The position numbers and the translations under genes were made by a program. A stretch of 64,000 nucleotides of DNA, from contig CAUJGP010000015.1 of the NCBI GenBank assembly GCA_963170155.1, positions 124,001-188,000 on the forward strand. The letters run 5' to 3'. The notes under the pieces are model-generated. The model did not search any database. It saw nothing but the letters and a program-made list of their open reading frames with translations, and was not told the origin of the DNA. Position 1 is the first letter of the stretch. Each line of letters begins with the position of its first letter. This document shows positions 26,061-33,992 of this stretch, in pieces. The DNA is from Bdellovibrionota bacterium (GTDB taxonomy: Bacteria > Bdellovibrionota > Bdellovibrionia > Bdellovibrionales > Bdellovibrionaceae).

Positions 26061-27124
26061 GATTTCACCTGAAAGCGACCTTTCCAATCTGCACCTGGAC
26101 GCTGATAAACGCTTATTAATAATTCCACCAGCAACATCAAAAGACCTGCCAACAAGAAAACCTGATACCGTTCTTGAAAATTAACAATTGTTTGCGAATC
26201 AAATTCTGTTTGTTCTAATTTATTAATATCTTCTACAAGCTGATTCATATAGCTTCCACCAAATGCCGCTGTATAAAAACTGCCTTTTCCCGCTTGAGCC
26301 AACGACTTTAACACCACCCCATTACTCGTCGTATTAATAACTTGCCCAGAAGAATCTTTTTTATAACCTCGCAAAAAACCATTACTATCACGCAAAGGAA
26401 TTGACCCTCCTTTTTCTGTTCCCACAGAAATCGAGAAGATACGAATTCCTTGATTCGCCAGTTTTTCAGCCAGCTCCAGAGCTCCTGGCTCCTGGTCTTC
26501 TCCATCAGAAACAACAAGAATCACACGGGTGACCTTTGACTGAGGATCATCTCCTTGTCCACCACGAGCGAACGCATCTTCAGCCTGTTCCAAAGCCATC
26601 TTAAATTCTGTGCCTTGAGTGCTGATCGCTTCTGTCGTGAGGGACTCTATAAACATTTTCAATGCCGAAGAATCTGTCGTAATAGGAGAAATTAATGCCG
26701 CCGACCCTGCAAACGCCACGAGACCCATCTTGCTCCCAGGGATCAAATCCACCAATCTCATAATCTCATGCTTTGCAAATTCTAAGCGACTGGGACTGAC
26801 ATCCTCTGCCAGCATACTTTGCGAGACATCAAAAAGCAGGATCATCTCCACGCCCAAACTTTTAATGTTTTCTTTGGTTTCACCAAATTGGGGACGCATC
26901 AACGCTAAAATCAAAGGAACCAAAGACAATATACATAAAATTAATTTTATTTGATGCTTACGAAAAGAAAAACCACTGGTTAAAAATGGCAGCATTTTTT
27001 CACCAAAAGCAGCCCGCAACTTTATCATTTTACGGCGGCCCACCAGAGTTGCTAAAGCATAAATAAGAGGGATCAGGAGCAACCAAGAAAGATACATAGG
27101 ATCGGCCCAACGCCATGATGTCAT
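26057..27124 (-). CDS. batB: BatB-like membrane vWA protein
   Basis: About 355 residues with two N-terminal transmembrane segments, a vWA domain and a C-terminal transmembrane segment (VFLLAGLLMLLVELLISV). The MIDAS motif is DVSQS in MILLFDVSQSMLAED, followed by the TDSSAL and SDGEDQEPG loops that complete the metal site. The ATG at 27124 overlaps the batA stop (ATGA) and follows GAGGAGAT, which favours it over an upstream ATG at 27196. The vWA domain is expected to bind partner proteins via a divalent metal. Confidence 0.88.
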   Translation of the reverse strand: MTSWRWADPMYLSWLLLIPLIYALATLVGRRKMIKLRAAFGEKMLPFLTSGFSFRKHQIKLILCILSLVPLILALMRPQFGETKENIKSLGVEMILLFDVSQSMLAEDVSPSRLEFAKHEIMRLVDLIPGSKMGLVAFAGSAALISPITTDSSALKMFIESLTTEAISTQGTEFKMALEQAEDAFARGGQGDDPQSKVTRVILVVSDGEDQEPGALELAEKLANQGIRIFSISVGTEKGGSIPLRDSNGFLRGYKKDSSGQVINTTSNGVVLKSLAQAGKGSFYTAAFGGSYMNQLVEDINKLEQTEFDSQTIVNFQERYQVFLLAGLLMLLVELLISVYQRPGADWKGRFQVKS

Positions 27125-28119
27125 GGGAATCTCCTCAATAAAATATACTTTAGAAAAAAACTGAACACCAACAAAAGAATTCCAGCCTTGAGCCACTCTT
27201 GATAAAGCTCCGTGTAACGGGTAAATTTATGAACCTCAATATTGGTTTTCTCTAAATGATCGATTTCTTCAAAGACCTCTTTTAATCCCGAATAAGATGT
27301 GGCTCGCCAATACTTTCCACCTGTTTCATCAGCCATTTTCTTCAACAGCTCTTCATTGACGGCGCTGTGAAATGGTTGATACGTTTTTACTTTTCGACCA
27401 AAAGGATCGACGCCGTAAACAGGAAGCTTTGTCTCTCCATCCTTACCAATACCAATCGTATAAATTTTAACATCTTCACTCTTGGCGATTTCTAGCGCTG
27501 TTTCCGGATCAATAGTACCACTGTTGTTTTCTCCGTCCGTGAGAAAAATAATCACCCGAGATTTGGCTTTTGAATCTTTAAGGCGCGCTACGGAGTTAGC
27601 CAGCGCGACTCCAATGGCCGTTCCCATTTTAATGGTGCGAGAAGGTTGAATCGTGCTCAGCTCATCCACCAGCATATCATAGTCTAAAGTCAGAGGGATT
27701 TTTGTAAAAGCCTCGCCCATGAAAAGCACCAAGCCAATACGATCCGATACGCGACCTTTAACGAAATCCCGAATGGTTTCTTTGGCGCTCTCCAATCGAT
27801 TAATGGGCGGCATATCCTCAATCAACATACTATCTGAAATATCCAAAGTGATCACAATATCAATCCCCTCGACATTCCGCTTGGTCATCTCATCACTTTT
27901 TTGAGGCCGCGCCAAGGCGACAATCAGTAAAATCAAGGACAAAATCTGCCCCAAAGGAATTACAGCACTGAGATAAATCCTCCATGATTTGCTTTGGGGA
28001 ACTAATTGAAAACTCGAAAACTTGAGGCCCAGGCGTTGTCTTTGTCTCCACCACAGATAAAATGCCAATGCCCCTAAAGGAATTAATAATAAAAAGGCTT
28101 CGGGATTGTGCCACGTCAT
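27121..28119 (-). CDS. batA: BatA-like membrane vWA protein
   Basis: 332 residues: transmembrane segments near residues 8-23 and 55-70, a vWA domain with DISDS (in VITLDISDSMLIED), a TDGENNSG loop, and a final transmembrane segment (AGILLLVFSFFLKYILL). It is paralogous to the next gene, batB. The start overlaps the previous gene's stop as ATGA (28116-28119). Bat proteins were first linked to aerotolerance in Bacteroides; in other phyla the operon is thought to act in envelope stress or protein maturation. Confidence 0.88.
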   Translation of the reverse strand: MTWHNPEAFLLLIPLGALAFYLWWRQRQRLGLKFSSFQLVPQSKSWRIYLSAVIPLGQILSLILLIVALARPQKSDEMTKRNVEGIDIVITLDISDSMLIEDMPPINRLESAKETIRDFVKGRVSDRIGLVLFMGEAFTKIPLTLDYDMLVDELSTIQPSRTIKMGTAIGVALANSVARLKDSKAKSRVIIFLTDGENNSGTIDPETALEIAKSEDVKIYTIGIGKDGETKLPVYGVDPFGRKVKTYQPFHSAVNEELLKKMADETGGKYWRATSYSGLKEVFEEIDHLEKTNIEVHKFTRYTELYQEWLKAGILLLVFSFFLKYILLRRFP

Positions 28120-29078
28120 AAATGCAGCCCTTCAGATTGATGAAGAAACCCTAAGCTACGATCGACTTGATCGGCCCATCGCTTTATTTTCTTGCCCAAA
28201 CGCTCAATGTCTCGCAAGACTTCTTTTGGTCGCGCGCTCTTTTCATTTTTAAAATTTTTCTGAATAAATTCTTTATTTTTTTTTATTTCTCGTAGCAAAA
28301 CACGCAAATCTTTTGTAAGCTCCTGACCTAAAAAAGAAAATCGCTTTTGAAAATCATTGATGATTAAACGATCAGACCAATCCTGTGCCGGTATTTTAAA
28401 TCTTCTAATGATAAAAATTCTTAAAATATGATCCAACTCTACAAACTGATTTTCCAAAGCATCAGAAGTGAGACTGTCTCCTTGAGAATAACTCAATTGT
28501 CTTTGTCGCTCTAACTGACGAAAATGCACATGCAACTGAGTCAAAGGGCTCAATCGACTGTCGTGTTTTTTCAAACCTACGATTAAGCGTTTTTTCTGCC
28601 AACGACGGTAAAAACGAAAGCCAAAAAAAACAATCACCATGACAAATGCCAGAATGATTCCCCATAAATAAAATAACGGAGGAACAAGAACAATACCCCC
28701 AAAGGGTCCATAAGGACCTTCTGGAGGATTTTTCGGATCAATAACACTTTCAATTTTGGCTTGAACGCCTGTGATAGCCATTTTATTGATACCATCGGTC
28801 AAAAAGAGGCCTTCTGAGTTTATTTCTCCCACTTGATAACTGGTCACTTTTAAAAGCAATCGCCCGTCAGGCTGCATTTCAGACCCAAGAAGATGCCATT
28901 GGTAAGGTTGATTTGTAACCAGCCTGAGCTGAGAGGGATTTAATGTAAAACTCTCAGCGGAGCATTCGAGGAGAAAAAGGTCTCCCACAGTCAAGGGGGT
29001 AGATTTTGTCGAAGCGGACTCTTTCTTACAATTCAGTATTGAAGACGCTGGCACCTCTTTTTCTGCAGTACCCGTCAT
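28116..29078 (-). CDS. Membrane protein of the MoxR/Bat operon (DUF4381-like)
   Basis: 320 residues. An N-terminal extracytoplasmic beta-rich part of about 125 residues includes two cysteines. One transmembrane segment follows (LVPPLFYLWGIILAFVMVIV, about 125-150), then a basic, helical cytoplasmic tail. Its position between the DUF58 and batA genes, overlapping both by ATGA, is that of the DUF4381-type gene in many proteobacterial operons. The sequence match to that family is weak by eye. No signal peptide is apparent at the annotated ATG. Confidence 0.65.
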   Translation of the reverse strand: MTGTAEKEVPASSILNCKKESASTKSTPLTVGDLFLLECSAESFTLNPSQLRLVTNQPYQWHLLGSEMQPDGRLLLKVTSYQVGEINSEGLFLTDGINKMAITGVQAKIESVIDPKNPPEGPYGPFGGIVLVPPLFYLWGIILAFVMVIVFFGFRFYRRWQKKRLIVGLKKHDSRLSPLTQLHVHFRQLERQRQLSYSQGDSLTSDALENQFVELDHILRIFIIRRFKIPAQDWSDRLIINDFQKRFSFLGQELTKDLRVLLREIKKNKEFIQKNFKNEKSARPKEVLRDIERLGKKIKRWADQVDRSLGFLHQSEGLHL

Positions 29079-29950
29079 CGGTGTTTCCTCTTCTTAAAAA
29101 ACTTCACCAAAGGATCTACCAAATCCTCATTCAACCACACATCAATTCTCTCCACTTGAGCTTTTTTCAAAAGGCGATCACGCTCCACCTCACGCTCCTG
29201 ATGCAACTTTTCCCACTCTTTCTGAAAAGCTGGAGAACTGGTATCCACAGTAATGACATCACCTAATTCATTATCCCAAAGATCCATTAAGCCAAGCGCT
29301 GGAATTTTTTTTTCGAGAGGATCTCTGACCACCACCGATACGACTTCATGTTTTCGCCCTAACCATCTTAACGCTTCATCATACTGACTGTCTAAAAAAT
29401 CACTCATAATAAACAAAGCGGAACGTTTTTTTAAAACACCATGAAGAAACCTCAGCGCCGGCTCTAACTTGGTTTGACGACTCTTAGGCTCGTAGTAATA
29501 AAGATCTCTCAAAATTCTCTGAACATGGGCATGACCCTTCTTAGGGGGAACAAAATGTTCCACTTGATCAGAAAAAAGCAACAAACCCACTTGATCATTA
29601 TTTTTTGCCGCGCTGAAAGCCAATAAAGCAGCCAAATGAGCCATCGCCTCACCCTTGAATAAATTTTGGCTTCCAAAGTCAGTGGAACCACTCACATCCA
29701 CGAGTAACATGAGTGTCATCTCTCGCTCTTCATCAAATTTTTTGATAAAAGGTTTTCCGGTCCGCGCGGTCAGAGGCCAAGAGATATGACGAATGTCATC
29801 TCCCGGAACATACTCCCGAAAATCAGCAAAGGTCATACCCTGCCCCTTAAAAGCAGTATGATATTCTCCTGCAAAGAGATTGTTCACCAATTTGCGGGTG
29901 GAAATTTCAAGGAGCTTTACTTTTTTCAGTATCTCAGGAGGTAAGCTCAC
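29075..29950 (-). CDS. DUF58 domain protein of the MoxR operon
   Basis: 291 residues. The family signature is clear near residues 30-70: GEYHTAFKGQGMTFADFREY and GDDIRHISWPLTARTGKP. A degenerate vWA-like part follows with DVSGS in LLVDVSGSTDFGS. No transmembrane segment is seen, so it is cytoplasmic. It begins with GTG at 29950, sharing that base with the moxR stop. DUF58 proteins work with MoxR ATPases on vWA partners (family knowledge). Confidence 0.88.
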   Translation of the reverse strand: MSLPPEILKKVKLLEISTRKLVNNLFAGEYHTAFKGQGMTFADFREYVPGDDIRHISWPLTARTGKPFIKKFDEEREMTLMLLVDVSGSTDFGSQNLFKGEAMAHLAALLAFSAAKNNDQVGLLLFSDQVEHFVPPKKGHAHVQRILRDLYYYEPKSRQTKLEPALRFLHGVLKKRSALFIMSDFLDSQYDEALRWLGRKHEVVSVVVRDPLEKKIPALGLMDLWDNELGDVITVDTSSPAFQKEWEKLHQEREVERDRLLKKAQVERIDVWLNEDLVDPLVKFFKKRKHR

Positions 29951-30981
29951 TATTGGAGCTCCACATTCTTCAAAATTTCAGCGATCACATGATCTGTCGT
30001 CATGCTCTCTGCTTCGGCTTCATACGTTAGAATCAAGCGATGACGTAAAACATGATAAGCCACAGCTTTGATATCGTCCGCTGTGACATAACCTCGACCT
30101 TGTAAAAAAGCATGAGCTTTACCCGCTCGAATCAAGCTCAAACTAGCTCTTGGGCTGCCTCCGACCTGAATTAAATCTCGAAGGGAGGAAAGCCCATGCT
30201 CAGCCGGTTCTCGCGATGCCATGACTAATTCAACCACATAGTTTTTAATTTTATTATCCACAAAAATTTGATCCACTCGTTGAGAGGCTCTCAATAAATC
30301 TTCTTTTGTGATTACTGTTTGAAGCGCTGGCTTTTCATTTTTGGACATCCGGTTGATAATTTCCAATTCTTCATTCTTAGACGGATAAACAACATTCACC
30401 TTAAACATAAAGCGATCCATCTGCGCCTCTGGAAGAGGGTATGTGCCCTCTTGCTCCAATGGGTTCTGGGTCGCTAACACTAAAAAAGGCGTTTCAAGAG
30501 GATAAGAAACATCTCCTATGGTCACCTGTTTTTCGGCCATGGCTTCGAGAAGCGCACTCTGGACTTTCGCAGGGGCGCGGTTGATTTCATCAGCTAACAC
30601 AATATTTGTGAAAATAGGTCCCTTACGGGGCGCAAAATCTCCCGACTTAGGATTAAAAATCATAGTCCCAATCAGATCTGTCGGAAGTAAGTCAGGAGTA
30701 AACTGAATACGTTGAAAATCAAGAGAGATCGATTTTGCGACTGTGGAAATCGTTAGCGTTTTAGCAAGACCAGGAACGCCCTCAAGAAGCACATGACCCC
30801 CCGTCAAGAGACCCATGATAATACCTTCCACCATTTCTTTTTGTCCCACCACCACTTTGCTAATCTCATTGAACATTTTTTCAAAAAACTGACTTTCTTG
30901 CTTTACTGCAGCATTCAAAGCCATGATATCGATTGTTTCTCCCTCGGTTAAACCCACCAAAACCTCCTCCACATGATTCAT
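29950..30981 (-). CDS. MoxR-family AAA+ ATPase
   Basis: 343 residues. Walker A is GVPGLAKT (LLEGVPGLAKTLT), Walker B VLADEINRAPAKVQSALLEAM, and sensor/arginine-finger regions ATQNPLEQEGTYPLPEAQMDRF are intact. MoxR ATPases are chaperones that insert metal or assemble complexes with vWA proteins. This is the first gene of a seven-gene run in which each gene overlaps or touches the next, so it should be made as one transcript. The ATG at 30981 is supported by the family's usual N-terminus. I see no reliable promoter boxes upstream. Confidence 0.93.
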   Translation of the reverse strand: MNHVEEVLVGLTEGETIDIMALNAAVKQESQFFEKMFNEISKVVVGQKEMVEGIIMGLLTGGHVLLEGVPGLAKTLTISTVAKSISLDFQRIQFTPDLLPTDLIGTMIFNPKSGDFAPRKGPIFTNIVLADEINRAPAKVQSALLEAMAEKQVTIGDVSYPLETPFLVLATQNPLEQEGTYPLPEAQMDRFMFKVNVVYPSKNEELEIINRMSKNEKPALQTVITKEDLLRASQRVDQIFVDNKIKNYVVELVMASREPAEHGLSSLRDLIQVGGSPRASLSLIRAGKAHAFLQGRGYVTADDIKAVAYHVLRHRLILTYEAEAESMTTDHVIAEILKNVELQ

Positions 30982-31264
30982 GTCCGCATGATCATTCTGC
31001 GATCTGAATTCACTTTATTCGCTTTCATTACCGATTCTATTTCAAACCGAGGGACCTCCACAATCAAGTTTCAAACTCATTCAGTTTTGTTTAATGCTTT
31101 GCAAAATGCTTTGCCCATCTCTGTAATATCCCTCTCCCTCATCTCCAATCTTTAAGATGCAGATTTTCATCTATTTTTTATCAGCCATAACTTTACATTC
31201 TGAATAAAAAAAGCGACAATTTTTCAGAAGCTATTTGAACCGTTCTCGTAATAACAAGAACGCC

Positions 31265-31299
31265 AACAAACACCGTCATGAAAACGGATGTTTGTTTTT
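31265..31299 (+). terminator. Hairpin plus T-run upstream of the HtpX-like gene
   Basis: AACAAACACCGT (31265-31276) pairs with ACGGATGTTTGTT (31284-31296) with one bulge, followed by TTT. On the plus strand this is a classic intrinsic terminator. However, no plus-strand gene precedes it, so it may end a leader or a small RNA. A weaker CGTTCT/AGAACG hairpin lies just before it. Confidence 0.55.
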
Positions 31300-31328
31300 A
31301 ATTTGTCTATTACAAAAAGGATGACGAT

Positions 31329-32153
31329 TTGATTTTACCGCCTCTCAGAGTTTGGGTTCTTGCTGTTCTCTCAACTCTATTTTTACTGCTTCTCGGCTAT
31401 ATTTTCTTGGAACGCTGGGGCCTTCTTCTTGGTTTTATGCTATCGTTGCTTTGGAACTACCTTCTCCTCCTTCACCCTCACAAAAACTCTATCGCTTACT
31501 TAAATGGTCAGCTTCTTCAAGGACAAGATCCCTGGAAGTTAAATGAACTTCTTCAATACTACGAAAATCAATTTCGATGCCCCCGAGTGAGACTCTATCT
31601 TTGTCAAAATCCAGAACCCATTTGCCTTATCTCCACTTCTCACTGGCAAAAACCAGAGCTGCTTCTTTCAGAAAGTCTCCTCACCCTTCTCTCATCCGCA
31701 GAGGTGGAATCTCTCATTGCCCTCTGTGTCTCAAGCATTAAGCATAGAAACACCTTTGCGAAATACACTCTGGATCGCATGGCTCTTACATGGCTCAGCC
31801 TTGGCAAGGCTTGCACTCGTTTTTTTCAACCTCTTAATTCTCTGAATTTTATTAAACAAATTTGCTTTTTTATAGCCTGTTTGCATTGGAAATTAGCTTT
31901 TCCTAAAAGTGCACAAATTCGAGCCGATCTTGAAACCTACAAAACTCTCTCGGACCCCCGCAGTCTTGCTTCCGCATTATGGAAAATTCATGGTGCTCTC
32001 AACACGATTAAGACCCAACCAACCCACCAGTCTCCTCTTCCAAAAATATTTACCCACCAGTCTCTTTTGGGGACTCCAAGGCGCACCGCTTTCCAATTCA
32101 TACTTCCCATTGAGCTTCGGCTTCGACTTCTGATAGGATATTTTCCAATTTAA
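31329..32153 (+). CDS. HtpX/M48-like membrane protein with lost catalytic residues (pseudoprotease)
   Basis: 274 residues with two N-terminal transmembrane segments. The order of elements matches M48 peptidases: LLLSESLLTLLSSAEVES corresponds to the strand and loop before the active site, and the next helix reads LIALCVSSIKHRNTFAKY where HtpX has A-HELSH-IKNRD. All of His, Glu and His are gone. Later, SAQIRADLETYKTL then SLASALWKIHGAL matches the E-x-x-AD and ALASALxKI segments, but the ligand Glu is Ile-Arg. It starts with TTG at 31329 after AAAGGATG. The frame is intact, so it is probably kept as a scaffold or regulatory protein rather than a decaying gene. Confidence 0.65.
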   Translation: MILPPLRVWVLAVLSTLFLLLLGYIFLERWGLLLGFMLSLLWNYLLLLHPHKNSIAYLNGQLLQGQDPWKLNELLQYYENQFRCPRVRLYLCQNPEPICLISTSHWQKPELLLSESLLTLLSSAEVESLIALCVSSIKHRNTFAKYTLDRMALTWLSLGKACTRFFQPLNSLNFIKQICFFIACLHWKLAFPKSAQIRADLETYKTLSDPRSLASALWKIHGALNTIKTQPTHQSPLPKIFTHQSLLGTPRRTAFQFILPIELRLRLLIGYFPI

Positions 32154-32182
32154 AAAATTCTCAAAATATTAAGGAGATTCCC

Positions 32183-32434
32183 ATGTCTGAAAGTTTCGAA
32201 GCCAGCTTTTCCGTGCTCGTCACCTCTATTGCCTCCTCTGCTGCCATTAGTTTAGGCCTTGCTCCAAATCCCTCGACTGGAAAAATAGAAGAAGATCGGG
32301 CCATGGCCAAATTTAACATTGATTTATTGAACATTTTGCAAGAAAAAACTAAAAATAATCTCACGGCAGATGAGCAGCAACTCATTAGCCACCTTGTGCA
32401 AGATTTACATCTTAAATTCGTTCAAAAAAAATAA
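32183..32434 (+). CDS. DUF1844 family small protein
   Basis: 83 residues matching the DUF1844 pattern: an N-terminal FSVLVTSIASSAAISLGLAP, then DRAMAKFNIDLLNILQEKTK and LTADEQQLISHLVQDLHLKF. Short helical cytoplasmic protein with no known activity. AAGGAGATT precedes the ATG. It lies 29 bases after the HtpX-like gene, in the same direction. Confidence 0.85.
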   Translation: MSESFEASFSVLVTSIASSAAISLGLAPNPSTGKIEEDRAMAKFNIDLLNILQEKTKNNLTADEQQLISHLVQDLHLKFVQKK

Positions 32435-32531
32435 ATTTCTGATTGCATCTCGCTCTTATTGGAGTGATACATTGAAACCATTCGCAAATGGCTTTTTCCG
32501 GTCTTTGCGACATGATCAATAAGGAGATATT

Positions 32532-33959
32532 ATGCGTTTATTTCTAACTATGTTATGTTTAGTCGCTAGTGGTTATTTTTCCCACACTCTCTTAGCTCAA
32601 AAAAGTGCCTTGCCAACCACACCTCCCACCCTCAAACTCGGAAACCCACTTCCGGAGAATCTTTTTGTTGAATTAGCTCGCGCCATCAATCCTGCTGTTG
32701 TGAATATTTCTACGTCTGTAGTTCCCAAAGGCCGCGCTATGAACGATCCCATGCTCGAACTTTTAGAACAATTTTATGGACGTCGGTTCCAAATGCCAAA
32801 ACCTCAACCACAAACAGCTCTAGGAACGGGTTTCATCATCCGTGAGGATGGTTTGATTATCACAAACAATCACGTCATTGAAGGGGCTGATGTCATCCAA
32901 GTCCAAATCACTGAAGGAGTGGAAAAAGAATTTAAAGCTGAAGTGATTGGACGAGACTCACGCACAGATATCGCTTTAATTAAAATTACTGGAAAACAAA
33001 AGTTTCCAGTAGCTCCTTTAGGAAACTCTTCTGAAGTCGCCGTAGGAGAATGGGTCGCTGCTTTTGGAAACCCCTATGGCCATGGCCATACCATGACGAA
33101 AGGAATTATCTCAGCGAAGGGACGTGATATTGCAGAACTCAATCGCTTTCCTTTCCTCCAAACCGATGCCAGTATTAACCCTGGGAATTCAGGAGGTCCT
33201 TTAGTCAACTCGAAAGGTTTAGTGATTGGAGTGAACTCGGCCATTGATGCGAGAGCTCAAGGCATAGGTTTTGCCATCCCCATCGATGACGTGAGAAAAG
33301 TCATCAAAGATTTAGAAACTAACGGCCGTGTCAGACAAGGATACATTGGGATTGGAATGGATCAACTCACTCCTCGCGCCGCAGCCCACCTCGGAATTAA
33401 AAAAGATTCTGGAGTTATCATCGTTCAAGTCATGGAAGGAGGCCCTGCCCACAAAGGAGGTGTCGAAGCCTATGATGTTGTTCTTGAGTTTAATGGAAAG
33501 AAAATTTCTAATGAAATGGAACTCATGAATGCCGTGGCTGGCAGTGCCATAGGCACCACTGTTAAAATGAAAGTTCTTCGGGATAACAAAGAAAGAGTGT
33601 TAGATATCAACATCTCAGAAAGACCGGATGATCGAAAAACACTCGTTAAAAAAGAAAGTACTGCGAAAGGCCAAGACACTCCTTTTAATTTGGGATTTAA
33701 AATGTCTGGCATTGATAAACAAATCATTAAAGAATGGAAGCTTTCAGAAGAGCTCTTAGGACTTCCTGTCGTAACAGAAGTCCTTTCAGGAAGCCCTGCT
33801 ACATTGGCTGGCCTCAGACCAGGAGATGTCATTTTCGATGTGAATCGCAAACGGGTCCGATCGGTGAGTGACGCGCAGAAAGCTCTTCAAAAAGGAACGA
33901 ATACCCTTCGAATTCAACGTGAGGGTGGAATGGGATTTGTCATTCTCGAAGGTAACTAA
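32532..33959 (+). CDS. degP: DegP/HtrA-type periplasmic serine protease with two PDZ domains
   Basis: 475 residues: signal peptide, trypsin-like domain, then PDZ1 and PDZ2. The catalytic triad is His114 (TNNHVIEGAD), Asp146 (RTDIALIKI) and Ser220 (NPGNSGGPL). PDZ1 begins near GYIGIGMDQLTPRAA and PDZ2 near LPVVTEVLSGSPATLAGL. It degrades or refolds misfolded envelope proteins. The ribosome site AAGGAGATATT is good. It sits 33 bases upstream of the LtaS-like gene. Which HtrA paralogue (DegP, DegQ) it corresponds to cannot be told. Confidence 0.93.
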   Translation: MRLFLTMLCLVASGYFSHTLLAQKSALPTTPPTLKLGNPLPENLFVELARAINPAVVNISTSVVPKGRAMNDPMLELLEQFYGRRFQMPKPQPQTALGTGFIIREDGLIITNNHVIEGADVIQVQITEGVEKEFKAEVIGRDSRTDIALIKITGKQKFPVAPLGNSSEVAVGEWVAAFGNPYGHGHTMTKGIISAKGRDIAELNRFPFLQTDASINPGNSGGPLVNSKGLVIGVNSAIDARAQGIGFAIPIDDVRKVIKDLETNGRVRQGYIGIGMDQLTPRAAAHLGIKKDSGVIIVQVMEGGPAHKGGVEAYDVVLEFNGKKISNEMELMNAVAGSAIGTTVKMKVLRDNKERVLDINISERPDDRKTLVKKESTAKGQDTPFNLGFKMSGIDKQIIKEWKLSEELLGLPVVTEVLSGSPATLAGLRPGDVIFDVNRKRVRSVSDAQKALQKGTNTLRIQREGGMGFVILEGN

Positions 33960-33992
33960 ATAAGCGTATCAACAAAATAGGTATTCATCGTC

